Shown: piece by piece, positions 10,945 to 19,422 of the stretch | Layout: every line of letters starts with the position of its first letter | Numbering within the stretch: position 1 is the first letter of the stretch | DNA from: JAJPKK01 sp035311445 | Lineage (GTDB): Bacteria > Pseudomonadota > Alphaproteobacteria > Rhizobiales > Xanthobacteraceae | Direction: 5' to 3' | Length of the DNA: 64,000 nucleotides | NCBI GenBank assembly: GCA_035311445.1 | Contig: DATGCX010000270.1 | Location: forward strand, 10,972 to 74,971 | Notes under the pieces: generated by a model | Database searches by the model: none | Told to the model about the DNA's origin: nothing | What the model saw: only the letters and a program-made list of their open reading frames with translations | Position numbers and translations under genes: made by a program

Positions 10945-11275
10945 TCCTGCCGTGAATGACCCAGCAGGGAGATGCCGTAATAAGGGCGTTCGACGCCAAC
11001 GACTGGATCCACCAGACCTTGGGCATATGAGCGCACGAAGTCGGCGCGACACCGGGCTTTGATGGCGACACCGCGAAGGCATTTGGCTCGATCAAGACCA
11101 AGGCCTTGATCCTTATAGGAATCAAGGATGCTCAAACCGGAATTCGAGCCCCAGGTTGCGGCGCGCTCACTTCCGAACGTGCGTGTCATGACGATTTCCC
11201 CCGGCACAGTGACGGGACACACCCCAGCCGGCGGCGCATTGCCGGTCGCGGCGCGAGATGCCAAATGGGCCTGCG
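10945..11275 (+). pseudogene. Decayed alpha/beta hydrolase gene, homoserine O-acetyltransferase-like
   Basis: Two frames together spell the C-terminal half of a MetX-like alpha/beta hydrolase. Around 10980-11130 the plus strand reads RAFDANDWIHQTLGI, a stop, then AHEVGATPGFDGDTAKAFGS and IKTKALILIGIKD. From 11128 another frame continues LKPEFEPQVAARSLPNVRV and MTISPGTVTGHTPAGGALP. At least one in-frame stop (near 11028) and a frameshift near 11125 break it, and no N-terminal half is visible. The gene is dead. Confidence 0.65.
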
Positions 11276-11332
11276 GTGTGGCGGTGCGTGGTCTTCTCTC
11301 GCTAATCTCAAACAGCAGCCTGCCCCTTCGCT

Positions 11333-12457
11333 TCAAGGCGGAGATATCTGTCTCACCGCAGCCTGCTTGGTGCGGAAATAACCGGCCGTTCCCTCGTGTA
11401 ATTTCGAATAGACGAAGTCATAGACGCGATTTGCCTCCTCCTTTGAAATGGAGCCATCCAGAGAGCGCAGAGTAACCCGGATCAGCAGGTTCTGCTGCCC
11501 GGGAGACATACCGAGCCGCTCGCGCGCCTTTTCGGGAACCGACGCATAGTCAGTCGCTTGGATCAACTCCACGTTCTCCACCCACCCGCCTCGCTCACCG
11601 AGTACGTCCCTGACGCGGTCGCCCAGCAATTCCATGTCTGGATCTGCAACGCAGATCGACATGTCACGGTGCGTCGCTGGCTGGTTGCTGACCGGCTCAT
11701 AGGGATCCAAAGTGAGCATCTGCCGCGCGACACGGGGATCGCTGCTGCGCAGCAGGCGGATGTCGTCAATCTGCTTGATCAGCATGACTAGGCGATCAAG
11801 GCCAATACCCATGGCCAACCCAGACCATTGCTGGCTCGGCAACTTGCTTTCGTTTAGAAGCCATGGGTGGATCTCCCCGCATTCGAGCACCTCAACCCAC
11901 CGGCCATCGAGATGGACTTCTATCTCGAGCCCGTTCATCGTGTACGGATGAATGGTCTCGTTGCAGCGATACGCGTGACCAGGCAGCATGGTCTCAATGA
12001 CCACCGCAATCATCTTTAGAAGATTCGCTCGGCGAAGCCGGGCCCGCCGCACAATCCAGAAGTCGCTCTGATGCGGTTCGCCGACGTGCAAACGATCTAC
12101 AACATCGCGCCGATAGACCAGTCCGGGGCACACGATCAGTCGATCGCTGTCGGTTTCCGCCAGCAGTGCCGGGATGGCCGCCGTCGTGTGGGTCCGCAGC
12201 ATGTACTTCTCGTCGATGTAATGCGAGTAGCGCGCTGAACGCGCCATCGCATCCGGCTCGTAGAACAGTCGATCGTAATTATCAGCGATCGGGACCACCG
12301 GTGGCCTTCGGATGATGTCAGCCGGAAGCGCCGACCATCGCTCGATGGCCAAAATCAGGTTGGTCATCAGGATATTAATCGCGTGTAGGCCCTGATCCGG
12401 GTCGGTCAAATCACGCAGTGCCAGATATCGATCTAGCCGTTCTCGATTTAATCGCAA
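11333..12457 (-). CDS. Single-chain phenylalanyl-tRNA-synthetase-like protein with FDX-ACB domain
   Basis: Class II aminoacyl-tRNA synthetase-like protein of 374 residues. Residues about 80-235 match the PheS catalytic core: LRTHT at 87-91, motif 2 GLVYRRDVVDRLHVGEPHQ at 112-130, VEVLECGEIHP at 188-198, and motif 3 GLAMGIGLDRL at 213-223. Residues about 255-360 form a ferredoxin-fold anticodon-binding domain, which bacteria normally carry at the end of PheT. This is therefore the layout of mitochondrial monomeric PheRS. The phenylalanine-contact motif FPF is replaced by HPY (170-172), and GFAFG by GLAMG, so the amino acid may not be phenylalanine. The frame opens at TTG 12457. One extra T or G in the GGGGTTTT run just upstream would add an ATG start (M-G-F). 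An attenuator-type leader precedes it. Confidence 0.75.
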   Translation of the reverse strand: MRLNRERLDRYLALRDLTDPDQGLHAINILMTNLILAIERWSALPADIIRRPPVVPIADNYDRLFYEPDAMARSARYSHYIDEKYMLRTHTTAAIPALLAETDSDRLIVCPGLVYRRDVVDRLHVGEPHQSDFWIVRRARLRRANLLKMIAVVIETMLPGHAYRCNETIHPYTMNGLEIEVHLDGRWVEVLECGEIHPWLLNESKLPSQQWSGLAMGIGLDRLVMLIKQIDDIRLLRSSDPRVARQMLTLDPYEPVSNQPATHRDMSICVADPDMELLGDRVRDVLGERGGWVENVELIQATDYASVPEKARERLGMSPGQQNLLIRVTLRSLDGSISKEEANRVYDFVYSKLHEGTAGYFRTKQAAVRQISPP

Positions 12458-12523
12458 AACCCCATTTGAGTGAGCCTTTCACGTTCTTTCGGGATGGACC
12501 ACGGAAGAATGATCCGGGCAAAC

Positions 12524-12553
12524 AAAAAGCCTCCCGGAAGATCCTGGAGGCTT
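12524..12553 (-). terminator. Intrinsic terminator/attenuator ahead of the PheRS-like gene
   Basis: On the minus strand AAGCCTCC and GGAGGCTT pair as an 8-base stem around an 11-base loop and are followed at once by TTTTTGTTT. It lies about 67 bases before the synthetase-like start and 23 bases after the leader-peptide stop. The 5' arm can instead pair with GAGGCT at 12578-12583, which overlaps that stop codon, giving the alternative fold expected of an attenuator. Confidence 0.75.
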
Positions 12554-12575
12554 GGACCGCGATCAATGCAAGCAC

Positions 12576-12710
12576 TTAGCCTCGCGGAAACCTCCAACTG
12601 ATAAACGACGCAGAGTCGGTAAAGGTGAAGGCGCGCAAAAGCGATCCGCTTTGCCAGCGTCTCTTCAACCGCCCTCGGACGGAACGGGTGTCTGTTATTG
12701 CGGCGCTCAT
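12576..12710 (-). CDS. Candidate leader peptide of the PheRS-like gene, 44 residues
   Basis: Short frame starting MSAAITDTRSVRG and ending AFTFTDSASFISWRFPRG, with four Phe codons (TTC, TTT, TTT, TTT) in the last 18. Its TAA stop overlaps one strand of a possible antiterminator and is followed by an intrinsic terminator. A ribosome held at the Phe codons would leave GAGGCT free to pair with the terminator's 5' arm. One that reaches the stop would cover it and let the terminator form. The start lies close to the predicted transcription start, so translation may be nearly leaderless. A second, overlapping frame (12448-12720) runs through the terminator and looks non-coding. Confidence 0.5.
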   Translation of the reverse strand: MSAAITDTRSVRGRLKRRWQSGSLLRAFTFTDSASFISWRFPRG

Positions 12711-12716
12711 AGTTTG

Positions 12717-12745
12717 ACAATCGCCTATCAGACCTTGTCTGTCAA
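12717..12745 (-). promoter_or_regulatory. Possible sigma-70 promoter for the leader and PheRS-like gene
   Basis: The minus strand shows TTGACA (12740-12745), a 17-base spacer and GATTGT (12717-12722) as a weak -10. Transcription would begin a few bases before the leader-peptide ATG. Confidence 0.35.
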
Positions 12746-13087
12746 TCTGTGTTTCGGGTCCGAAAATTTGATCGCATATCACCGAATCATCGCGCTTGCG
12801 ACATCGATTGGGCGCCTCCGGCATCCGACCGCCGCGGAAGCTATGGGGGTACACCGCCGAGCCCTGCCAAGTTCGACCGATCTTTCCTCTGCCGAGCAGA
12901 CCGACCGTCAGCGACGGCGTGAACCTACGGGCGAAGATGACCGAAGGAGAGGTCGTTCCTTCGATAGGCACCTGGTATCTAGCCCAACTTGCGCGTTTTG
13001 GGTTGGCTTTGGCGAGTCGATTTGCTCACCACTCAGGCGTTTTGCGGCCATGGTCCAAATGGAAGGGCTTAATCTCAAGGATTTTTC
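12746..13087. other. Intergenic stretch with no recognisable gene
   Basis: The stretch lies between the PheRS-like promoter and tRNA-Arg. No protein family, palindrome or phage attachment core was recognised. Open frames that cover it also run through the tRNA and are artefacts. Confidence 0.45.
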
Positions 13088-13163
13088 TGGCGACCCCGGC
13101 AGGAATCGAACCTGCGACCTTCAGCTTAGAAGGCTGTTGCTCTATCCACTGAGCTACGGGGCC
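13088..13163 (-). tRNA. tRNA-Arg (anticodon TCT)
   Basis: A full cloverleaf reads on the minus strand. The acceptor arm GGCCCCG pairs with CGGGGTC (one G-T). The D-arm is GCTC/GAGC, the anticodon loop CTTCTAA carries TCT (AGA codons), and the T-arm GCAGG-TTCGAAT-CCTGC is followed by discriminator G and an encoded CCA. The outermost anticodon-stem pair is an A-A mismatch (positions 27-43), which is mildly unusual. The 3' end is a common prophage attachment type, but no repeated tRNA end was found in this window. Confidence 0.93.
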
Positions 13164-13246
13164 TTGATTAGCTCTGGACTTCGCACCATCGGACATCGGG
13201 CGATCGGATTGTGCGCACTCCAAGATAACTTGCCGTCACCATAACA

Positions 13247-13281
13247 CAAAAGGAGCCTCGGCTGCGAGGTCGCGGCTCCTT
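13247..13281 (-). terminator. Intrinsic terminator of the outer-membrane protein gene
   Basis: On the minus strand AAGGAGCC and GGCTCCTT pair, followed by TTTTGTG. It lies 48 bases after the stop of the gene at 13329. Confidence 0.75.
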
Positions 13282-13328
13282 ACCAAAGTTGAGGTCTCCG
13301 AGCAAACGACAACAGCAGGTCAGCTTCC

Positions 13329-14780
13329 TTACGGAGCGCCGAACTTGTACGACACAACGGTCCGCCAGACGTGCTCATGCAGATTGCTGGTCAGCGTTTG
13401 GGCGGTGCCGCCGGCGACAGCTGGGTTGACGAATGTGTCGCGGACGCTGCCGAGATCGACATAAAGATATTCGGTCCGCGTTGTCCAGTTCGGGCCGAGC
13501 AGTCCAAAAATATCCAACTTGTTTTCGATGCCGCCACCTACTGCAAAGCCGGATTTGCTGTGGGAGAACGACGGGCTGACGATGGTGCCGGCCGCCATCT
13601 GGGCGAAGCTCTCCTTGACTTCCCCAAAGGCAGCGCCTCCGGTGGCATAGAATAGGGCTGGTCCGACCGCATATCCGAGCCGGCCGCGCGCAGTCCCAAA
13701 CCAGGAGAGCCTCTGATCGATGGTTGTCGCGCCCGCGCCATTGCAGACGGCCACGCAGGTCAGGTAACCGCTGCCGGTACTGGCCTGGACATCGGCGTCA
13801 AGGCCGACAACCCAGCTTCCGAATTGCCAATTGTAACCGACGATGCCGCCGCCGTCGAAGCCGCGTGGCGACAGGAAGAGTGCCTCCGCATTAGTCGCCG
13901 GGACCACGAACGTGCTGTCGTTGCGCCCAATCCCGTAACCAAATGTGCCGCCGACGAAGAGGCCGGTCCAATTGTAGATCGGTCCGACGGCTGCGGACTG
14001 ATCCGCGCCAAAATGGTAATTGACGCCGCCGCGAAATATCTGCTCCTGATTCTTCACGCTGAACGTGCCGACAAACGGAGGCACCGGAGCAATGCCGGCA
14101 GGCACCGCAATGATGTTGGTGGCAGACGAACTGCCGAGATTGACGTAGAGATATTCGGCCTTGGCGGTCCAATTCCCTCCAAGCGCCGCTTCGACGCCGG
14201 TGCCCCACGTCCAACCGCTTTTCGCCGCGGATGTGATCGATGAGGTCGTGACGCCGCCGAAGGTGGTTGTGACGCCGGTCTCCGTCCCCCCATAAGCCGC
14301 GCCGCCGGTCACGTATGTCAAAACCGGGCCGGTTGCCAGTCCCAGGCGTGCCCGGGTCGTGCCGAACCAGTTGAGCTTCTGGTCGATCAGCGCGGACGTT
14401 CCGACGATGCAGCTCAACAAGCAGGTACGGGTATCCGAAATACCGGCTCCCTGGATGTCGGTTTCCACCCCGAGCACAATGCTGTTGATCTGGTAATTGT
14501 ACCCGAACTGGCCGCCGCCGAACCCGCCCGCCGGCATGGCGTTGAAGGTCTCTACTCCCGCTCCTCCGGGAAACGCGCCGCCATTGAACGCAAAGTTGCC
14601 TTGGCTTAGCCCGATACCGTAACCCGCATTCGCGCCGACATACCAGCCGGTCCATGTATAAGGGAGCGGGGCCCGATACGGTGGTGCCTTGACCGCCATG
14701 TCAGCACCCAGCGCGGGAGCGCCAAGCATCAATACCAGGGGAGCCACAGCGAGCAGCAGGCCCCGATTTTTTGGCGTCAT
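13329..14780 (-). CDS. Outer-membrane beta-barrel protein with two tandem Omp25/RopB-like barrels
   Basis: Exported protein of about 483 residues with a signal peptide (LLLAVAPLVLMLGAPALGAD), then the typical AVKAPPYRAPLPYTWTGWYVG opening of Omp25/RopB-type porin-family barrels. A second copy of the opening, YNWTGLFVGGTFGYGIG, appears near the middle. Each half repeats the markers VGLDADVQ or VLGVETDIQGAG, a CxxxC pair, KLNWFGTTRARLG or RLSWFGTARGRLG, YATGGAAFG, and TEYLYVDLG. The protein is therefore two complete eight-strand-like barrels in one chain, ending in VSYKF. Such proteins are normally half this length. The open frame reaches 14888, and the ATG at 14780 puts the signal peptide at the N-terminus. 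A terminator follows it. Confidence 0.85.
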   Translation of the reverse strand: MTPKNRGLLLAVAPLVLMLGAPALGADMAVKAPPYRAPLPYTWTGWYVGANAGYGIGLSQGNFAFNGGAFPGGAGVETFNAMPAGGFGGGQFGYNYQINSIVLGVETDIQGAGISDTRTCLLSCIVGTSALIDQKLNWFGTTRARLGLATGPVLTYVTGGAAYGGTETGVTTTFGGVTTSSITSAAKSGWTWGTGVEAALGGNWTAKAEYLYVNLGSSSATNIIAVPAGIAPVPPFVGTFSVKNQEQIFRGGVNYHFGADQSAAVGPIYNWTGLFVGGTFGYGIGRNDSTFVVPATNAEALFLSPRGFDGGGIVGYNWQFGSWVVGLDADVQASTGSGYLTCVAVCNGAGATTIDQRLSWFGTARGRLGYAVGPALFYATGGAAFGEVKESFAQMAAGTIVSPSFSHSKSGFAVGGGIENKLDIFGLLGPNWTTRTEYLYVDLGSVRDTFVNPAVAGGTAQTLTSNLHEHVWRTVVSYKFGAP

Positions 14781-15062
14781 TTCAATACGGAAAACTCGAA
14801 CCTGTTTGATCATTCTCGACATACTTGCACGGCCGCTTGGCTCTGTCTGTTGCGGTTGCGTCACAGCGCAGATCTTTGTGGCGGCCATAACGTGCTCAGC
14901 ACGTGTCTATGTTGCGCACGCGTTCCATGTTGCAGTTCATGCCATTTGCGAGAATGCAACTTGTCTATCGCGCTGTTTCGGTTACATTCGAACTTGGAGG
15001 AGCGAATAGAATAAAATAGCAGGTTCCGTGACGCCAAAGCGGAAGCCGCCCAAGGGGTTATC

Positions 15063-16226
15063 GTGGCTCGCGGTCGACGCGTTCTCTTGTATTGCGCCGG
15101 TGTGATCGCGCTTGCCGGGGCGGGAGCATGGTACCTGCACCAGGACCCGGAACCGGTTCGAGCCGCGCGTTCGCCAGCGCCATCAGCTGTTCCGGTCACG
15201 ATCGCTACAGCCACAAAGCGCGACTTGCCGATCTACCTTACGGGCCTCGGTTCGGTGCAGGCCTCATTCACGGTCGGCATCCGGCCGCAAGTTGATGGCA
15301 AGCTCGAAGCGGTGTTGTTTACCGAAGGCCAGCAGGTCAAGAAGGGCGATGTCCTGGCCAGGATCGATCCGCGCCTCTATCTGGCAGCGCTCGATCAGGC
15401 CAAAGCCAAGAGAATGCAGGACGAAGCGCAGCTCAGTTCGGCGCAGAAGGACCTCTCCCGTTCGCGGACATTGGTGGACAAGAGCTTCCAGACTCAGCAG
15501 GTGCTCGACCAGCAGCAGGCCAAGGTCGATCAACTGATTGCATCGCTCAACGCAGACGATGCTGCGATCGAGACTGCGCAGACGCAGCTCGATTATACCC
15601 TGATCACCGCCCCCAGCGACGGGCGCATGGGCGTGCGCAATATCGATCCCGGCAACATCGTGCGTGCCTCCGATCCGGCGGCGATTGCCACCTTGACGCG
15701 GACCAAGCCGGCCGCCGTGCTGTTTACGTTGTCGGCCCGTTCCCTCAACGATGTGCGCGATGCGATGGCGCGCGGTCCGGTGGAGGTGGTCGCGTTCAGC
15801 CAGGACAATGCTCGCATCCTGAGCAAGGGGACGCTGCTCCTGATCGACAATTTCGTCGATCAGGCGAGCGCCACCATGCGGCTCAAGGCGATGTTCGCCA
15901 ACGAAGATGAGCGACTGTGGCCGGGCGATTTTGTCAATGCGAGAGTTTCGCTTGAGGTGCGACACGACGTTGTGACGATACCGTCAGCCGCGGTCCAGCG
16001 CGGTCCGGACGGCATCTTCACCTGGGTGGTCACACCGACGGATTCGGCTGAGGTCCGATCCATCACCTCCGGGCCATCTACCGGCGACCTCACCATTGTC
16101 ACAAGTGGCCTCGCGAACGGAGAACGGGTGGTTGTCGATGGCCAGTACAAGCTGCGGCCCAATTCGCATGTGACCGTGAATCCAACGGCGGGTTCTGCGA
16201 TCGCAAAGCGGGGCCGCGCGTCATGA
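15063..16226 (+). CDS. RND efflux periplasmic adaptor (membrane-fusion) subunit, MdtA-like
   Basis: Inner-membrane-anchored periplasmic adaptor of a tripartite drug pump, 387 residues. It starts with GTG (AAGGGG box eight bases before) and an N-terminal anchor (VLLYCAGVIALAGAGAWYL). Seen: SFTVGIRPQVDGKLEAVLFTEGQ, the lipoyl-like half-motif, then an alpha-hairpin rich in Gln and Lys (DQAKAKRMQDEAQLSSAQKD), the second half-motif TLITAPSDGRMGVRNIDPGN, and the beta-barrel and membrane-proximal domains (VVTIPSAAVQRGPDG). Its stop overlaps the pump gene by ATGA, so the two are made together. No outer-membrane channel gene is adjacent. Confidence 0.92.
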   Translation: MARGRRVLLYCAGVIALAGAGAWYLHQDPEPVRAARSPAPSAVPVTIATATKRDLPIYLTGLGSVQASFTVGIRPQVDGKLEAVLFTEGQQVKKGDVLARIDPRLYLAALDQAKAKRMQDEAQLSSAQKDLSRSRTLVDKSFQTQQVLDQQQAKVDQLIASLNADDAAIETAQTQLDYTLITAPSDGRMGVRNIDPGNIVRASDPAAIATLTRTKPAAVLFTLSARSLNDVRDAMARGPVEVVAFSQDNARILSKGTLLLIDNFVDQASATMRLKAMFANEDERLWPGDFVNARVSLEVRHDVVTIPSAAVQRGPDGIFTWVVTPTDSAEVRSITSGPSTGDLTIVTSGLANGERVVVDGQYKLRPNSHVTVNPTAGSAIAKRGRAS

Positions 16227-19200
16227 ATATTTCCGAACCTTTCATTCGGCGGCCCGTCGCGACATCCCTCCTGATGGCGGCGATCGGCTTCGTCGGCCTC
16301 GTCGCGTATCCATTCCTGCCCGTGGCGCCCCTGCCACAGGTCGATTTTCCGACGATTAGCGTAAGTGCGACATTGCACGGCGCCAGTGCCGAGACCATGG
16401 CGGCTTCGGTGGCGGCGCCGCTCGAACGCCAGTTCGGACAAATCCCGGGGGTCACCCAGATGACCTCGGTCAGCACGCAGGACGCGACTTCGATCGTCAT
16501 CCAATTCGATCTCAATCGTAACATCGACGCTGCTGCCCAGGATGTGCAAGCGGCGATCACAGTCGCCGGCAAGACACTGCCGCAGCAGATGACGACGCCG
16601 CCGAGCTACAAGAAGACCAATCCCGCTGATTCCGCGATCATGATCCTGGCGGCGCAGTCCGAAACCCTGCCGCTCTATATCGTCGACGATTACGTTGACA
16701 ATTTTCTCGCTCAGCAAATCTCGCAGGTGCCCGGCGTCGCCCAGGTCAGCATCGGCGGAGAACAGAAGGCGTCGATCCGCGTGCAGGTCGATCCGGCCAA
16801 GCTCGCGTCGAGTGGCGTGACGCTGGAGGAGGTGCGCAACACCCTCGTAACCTCCACCACTATTGCCGCGAAGGGGACGGTCAATACGCCGAAGACGAGT
16901 TTCACGATCGCGGCCAACGATCAGATCGTCGATGCGGAGCCATTTAACGACATCGTTCTTGCTTATCGCAACGGCGGCCCGATCAGGGTGCGCGATGTCG
17001 GTCAGGCGATCGCCGCCGAAGCCGACCGCACCATCGCCGGCTATCAGAACAACAAGCCCGGCATCCTGTTGGACATATTCAAACAGCCGGGCGCCAACGT
17101 GATCGACATCGTCGATCGGATCAAGCAGGAGCTGCCGCGCCTGACCGCCAACATCCCGCCGGCGGTCGAGGTCACGACGCTGTTCGATCGCACGACCACG
17201 ATCCGCGCCTCTGTCGAAGATGTCGAGTTTACGCTCGGCCTGACCATTGTGCTGGTGATTCTGGTTATTCTGCTGTTCCTCCGCAATGTGTGGGCGACGG
17301 TGATCCCGGGCGTAACAGTTCCGCTCGCGCTGCTCGGCTCATTTGCCACAATGTATCTTCTCAACTTCAGTCTCGATAACATCTCGTTGATGGCGCTGAC
17401 CATCTCGGTCGGATTTGTGGTCGATGATGCCATAGTGGTGGTGGAGAATATTTACCGCCATATTGAAAATGGCGAATCGCCGTTTGAAGCCGCACTCAAT
17501 GGTTCGCGCGAGATCGGCTTCACGGTGCTGTCAATCAGCTTTTCACTGGTCGCAGTCTTCATCCCGCTGCTGCTGATGGGGGGTATCATCGGCCGGCTGT
17601 TTCGCGAATTCGCCTTGACGGTAACGGCGTCGATCGCGGTATCGGCGCTGGTGTCGCTGACACTTGCGCCGATGATGTGTTCACGTTTCATGCGTCCCGA
17701 ATCCCACGAACCTGGCCCCGTTTTTCGCGTCATCGAACGTGGCTTTGATGGCCTGCTGTCGTTCTACCGGCGCACACTCGACATCGTGCTGCGCCACCAG
17801 GCGGTCACGCTCGGCGTCTTTTTCGCCACCATGGCCGTGACCGGCGTGATGATGTACCAGATTCCGAAAGGATTCTTTCCGATTCAGGATATCGGCCTGA
17901 TCAACGGAATATCCGAGGCCGCCCAAGGCATATCGCCCGAAGAGATGAAGCGGCTGCAGCGGGAACTGGGCGAGGTGATCCTACGTGACCCCGACGTGGT
18001 GGCGTTCAGGTCGTCAATGGGGACTACGGGCACCAGCGCGCAGACCGGGAATACCGGCCGTTTCAGCATTATGCTCAAGCCACGCGAGCAACGTGAGCAC
18101 AACGCTTCGGAAATCATCGATCGTCTGCGCCCGGAGCTCGCCAAGGTCACCGGCGTGAATCTGTTCCTGCAACCGGCACAGGACATCACGGTCGGCGGCC
18201 GGATCGCGCGCGCCGCGTTCCAGTATACGCTGCAGGATCCAAACATTGACGAGCTCGTCGAATGGTCGCAGAAAGTGCTCGACAAGATGCGCACGTTGCC
18301 AGAGCTTGTCGACGTCGCGAGCGATCTGTTGGCGCGCGCCCCGCAACTCAAGATCACCATCAATCGCGACCAGGCCGCCAGATTCGGTATTTCCGCTCAG
18401 GCCATCGACGATACCCTCAACGACGCTTATGGGCAGCGCCAGATCACCCAGTATTTCACTCAGCTCAATACCTATTGGATCATTCTTGAAATTCTGCCTG
18501 AACTGCAGGCGAGCCTTGAATCGCTCGATCGCATCTACGTGAAATCGCCGCTGACCGGCGCGGCCGTACCGCTGTCGGCTTTGGTCGATATCGACTCGCA
18601 GAAGATCGGACCGCTGTCGATCAATCATCAAGGGCAATTCCCGTCGGCAACGCTGACGTTCAATTTGCGGGCCGGGGTGTCGCTCGGCCAGGCGGTCGAT
18701 GCCATTAACAAGGCGGCGCGCGAGATCGGCATGCCGAGCGCGGTGCTGGGCTCGTTCCAGGGCAACGCCCAGGCGTTTCAGTCGTCACTAAGGAGCGAGC
18801 CAGCGCTGATCGCCGCGGCGCTCGTTGTCGTCTACATCATTTTGGGCATGCTCTATGAGAGCTTCATTCACCCGCTGACTATTCTTTCAACGCTGCCCTC
18901 AGCCGGCATCGGCGCGCTGCTGGCTCTGCAACTCGGCCACATGGATCTGTCGGTGATCGGCATCATCGGCATCATCCTGCTGATCGGGATCGTCAAGAAA
19001 AACGGCATCATGCTCGTCGACTTCGCCATCGTGGCCGAGAACGAACGCAACCTGCCCCCGCTTGCGGCGATACGCGAAGCCTGCCTGTTGCGGTTCCGCC
19101 CGATCCTGATGACGACGGCAGCCGCGATGCTGGCCGGGCTGCCGATGATGTTCGGCCACGGCACCGGTTCGGAAATGCGCCATCCGCTCGGCTATTCCAT

Positions 19201-19351
19201 GGTCGGCGGGTTGGCGCTCAGCCAGATTTTGACGCTGTACACGACGCCGGTCGTCTATCTTTACCTTGCCCGCCTGCAGGCCTGGGTGCAGGGCAAGAAG
19301 GCTCATCATGCGCCGCAAGCCGCGGAAGTGCATGCTGTGGCGGCGGAGTGA
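16223..19351 (+). CDS. RND efflux pump inner-membrane permease, MdtB/MdtC-like
   Basis: Proton-driven pump protein of 1042 residues, the usual length of AcrB/MdtBC-type permeases. It starts NISEPFIRRPVATSLLMAA, and has two sets of membrane helices around two large periplasmic loops. Helix 4 carries SVGFVVDDAIVVVENIYRHIE near residue 400 with the two Asp expected for proton relay, and helix 10 to 11 reads GIIGIILLIGIVKKNGIMLVDFA near 915. It is translationally coupled to the adaptor. Substrates are likely amphiphilic compounds, but specificity cannot be read from sequence. Confidence 0.93.
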   Translation: MNISEPFIRRPVATSLLMAAIGFVGLVAYPFLPVAPLPQVDFPTISVSATLHGASAETMAASVAAPLERQFGQIPGVTQMTSVSTQDATSIVIQFDLNRNIDAAAQDVQAAITVAGKTLPQQMTTPPSYKKTNPADSAIMILAAQSETLPLYIVDDYVDNFLAQQISQVPGVAQVSIGGEQKASIRVQVDPAKLASSGVTLEEVRNTLVTSTTIAAKGTVNTPKTSFTIAANDQIVDAEPFNDIVLAYRNGGPIRVRDVGQAIAAEADRTIAGYQNNKPGILLDIFKQPGANVIDIVDRIKQELPRLTANIPPAVEVTTLFDRTTTIRASVEDVEFTLGLTIVLVILVILLFLRNVWATVIPGVTVPLALLGSFATMYLLNFSLDNISLMALTISVGFVVDDAIVVVENIYRHIENGESPFEAALNGSREIGFTVLSISFSLVAVFIPLLLMGGIIGRLFREFALTVTASIAVSALVSLTLAPMMCSRFMRPESHEPGPVFRVIERGFDGLLSFYRRTLDIVLRHQAVTLGVFFATMAVTGVMMYQIPKGFFPIQDIGLINGISEAAQGISPEEMKRLQRELGEVILRDPDVVAFRSSMGTTGTSAQTGNTGRFSIMLKPREQREHNASEIIDRLRPELAKVTGVNLFLQPAQDITVGGRIARAAFQYTLQDPNIDELVEWSQKVLDKMRTLPELVDVASDLLARAPQLKITINRDQAARFGISAQAIDDTLNDAYGQRQITQYFTQLNTYWIILEILPELQASLESLDRIYVKSPLTGAAVPLSALVDIDSQKIGPLSINHQGQFPSATLTFNLRAGVSLGQAVDAINKAAREIGMPSAVLGSFQGNAQAFQSSLRSEPALIAAALVVVYIILGMLYESFIHPLTILSTLPSAGIGALLALQLGHMDLSVIGIIGIILLIGIVKKNGIMLVDFAIVAENERNLPPLAAIREACLLRFRPILMTTAAAMLAGLPMMFGHGTGSEMRHPLGYSMVGGLALSQILTLYTTPVVYLYLARLQAWVQGKKAHHAPQAAEVHAVAAE

Positions 19352-19422
19352 AGGGGCGACCGTGAATCGCGAGTGGATTGCAGCGAGGTTGAAGCGCTTC
19401 GCACCTCTCCCGGGTCGTGGGT

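Noticed and set aside
12448..12720. 90-residue frame over the PheRS-like leader
   Set aside because: It reads through the terminator hairpin and lacks motifs. Kept only as a note for the possible one-base slip.
13088..13163. tRNA-Arg as attachment site of the prophage
   Set aside because: The prophage starts 31 kb away, no repeat of the tRNA end was found, and no integrase is present in the window.
12552..13244. 230-residue plus frame
   Set aside because: Part of it (PGRNRTCDLQLRRL) is the familiar translation of a reversed tRNA gene.
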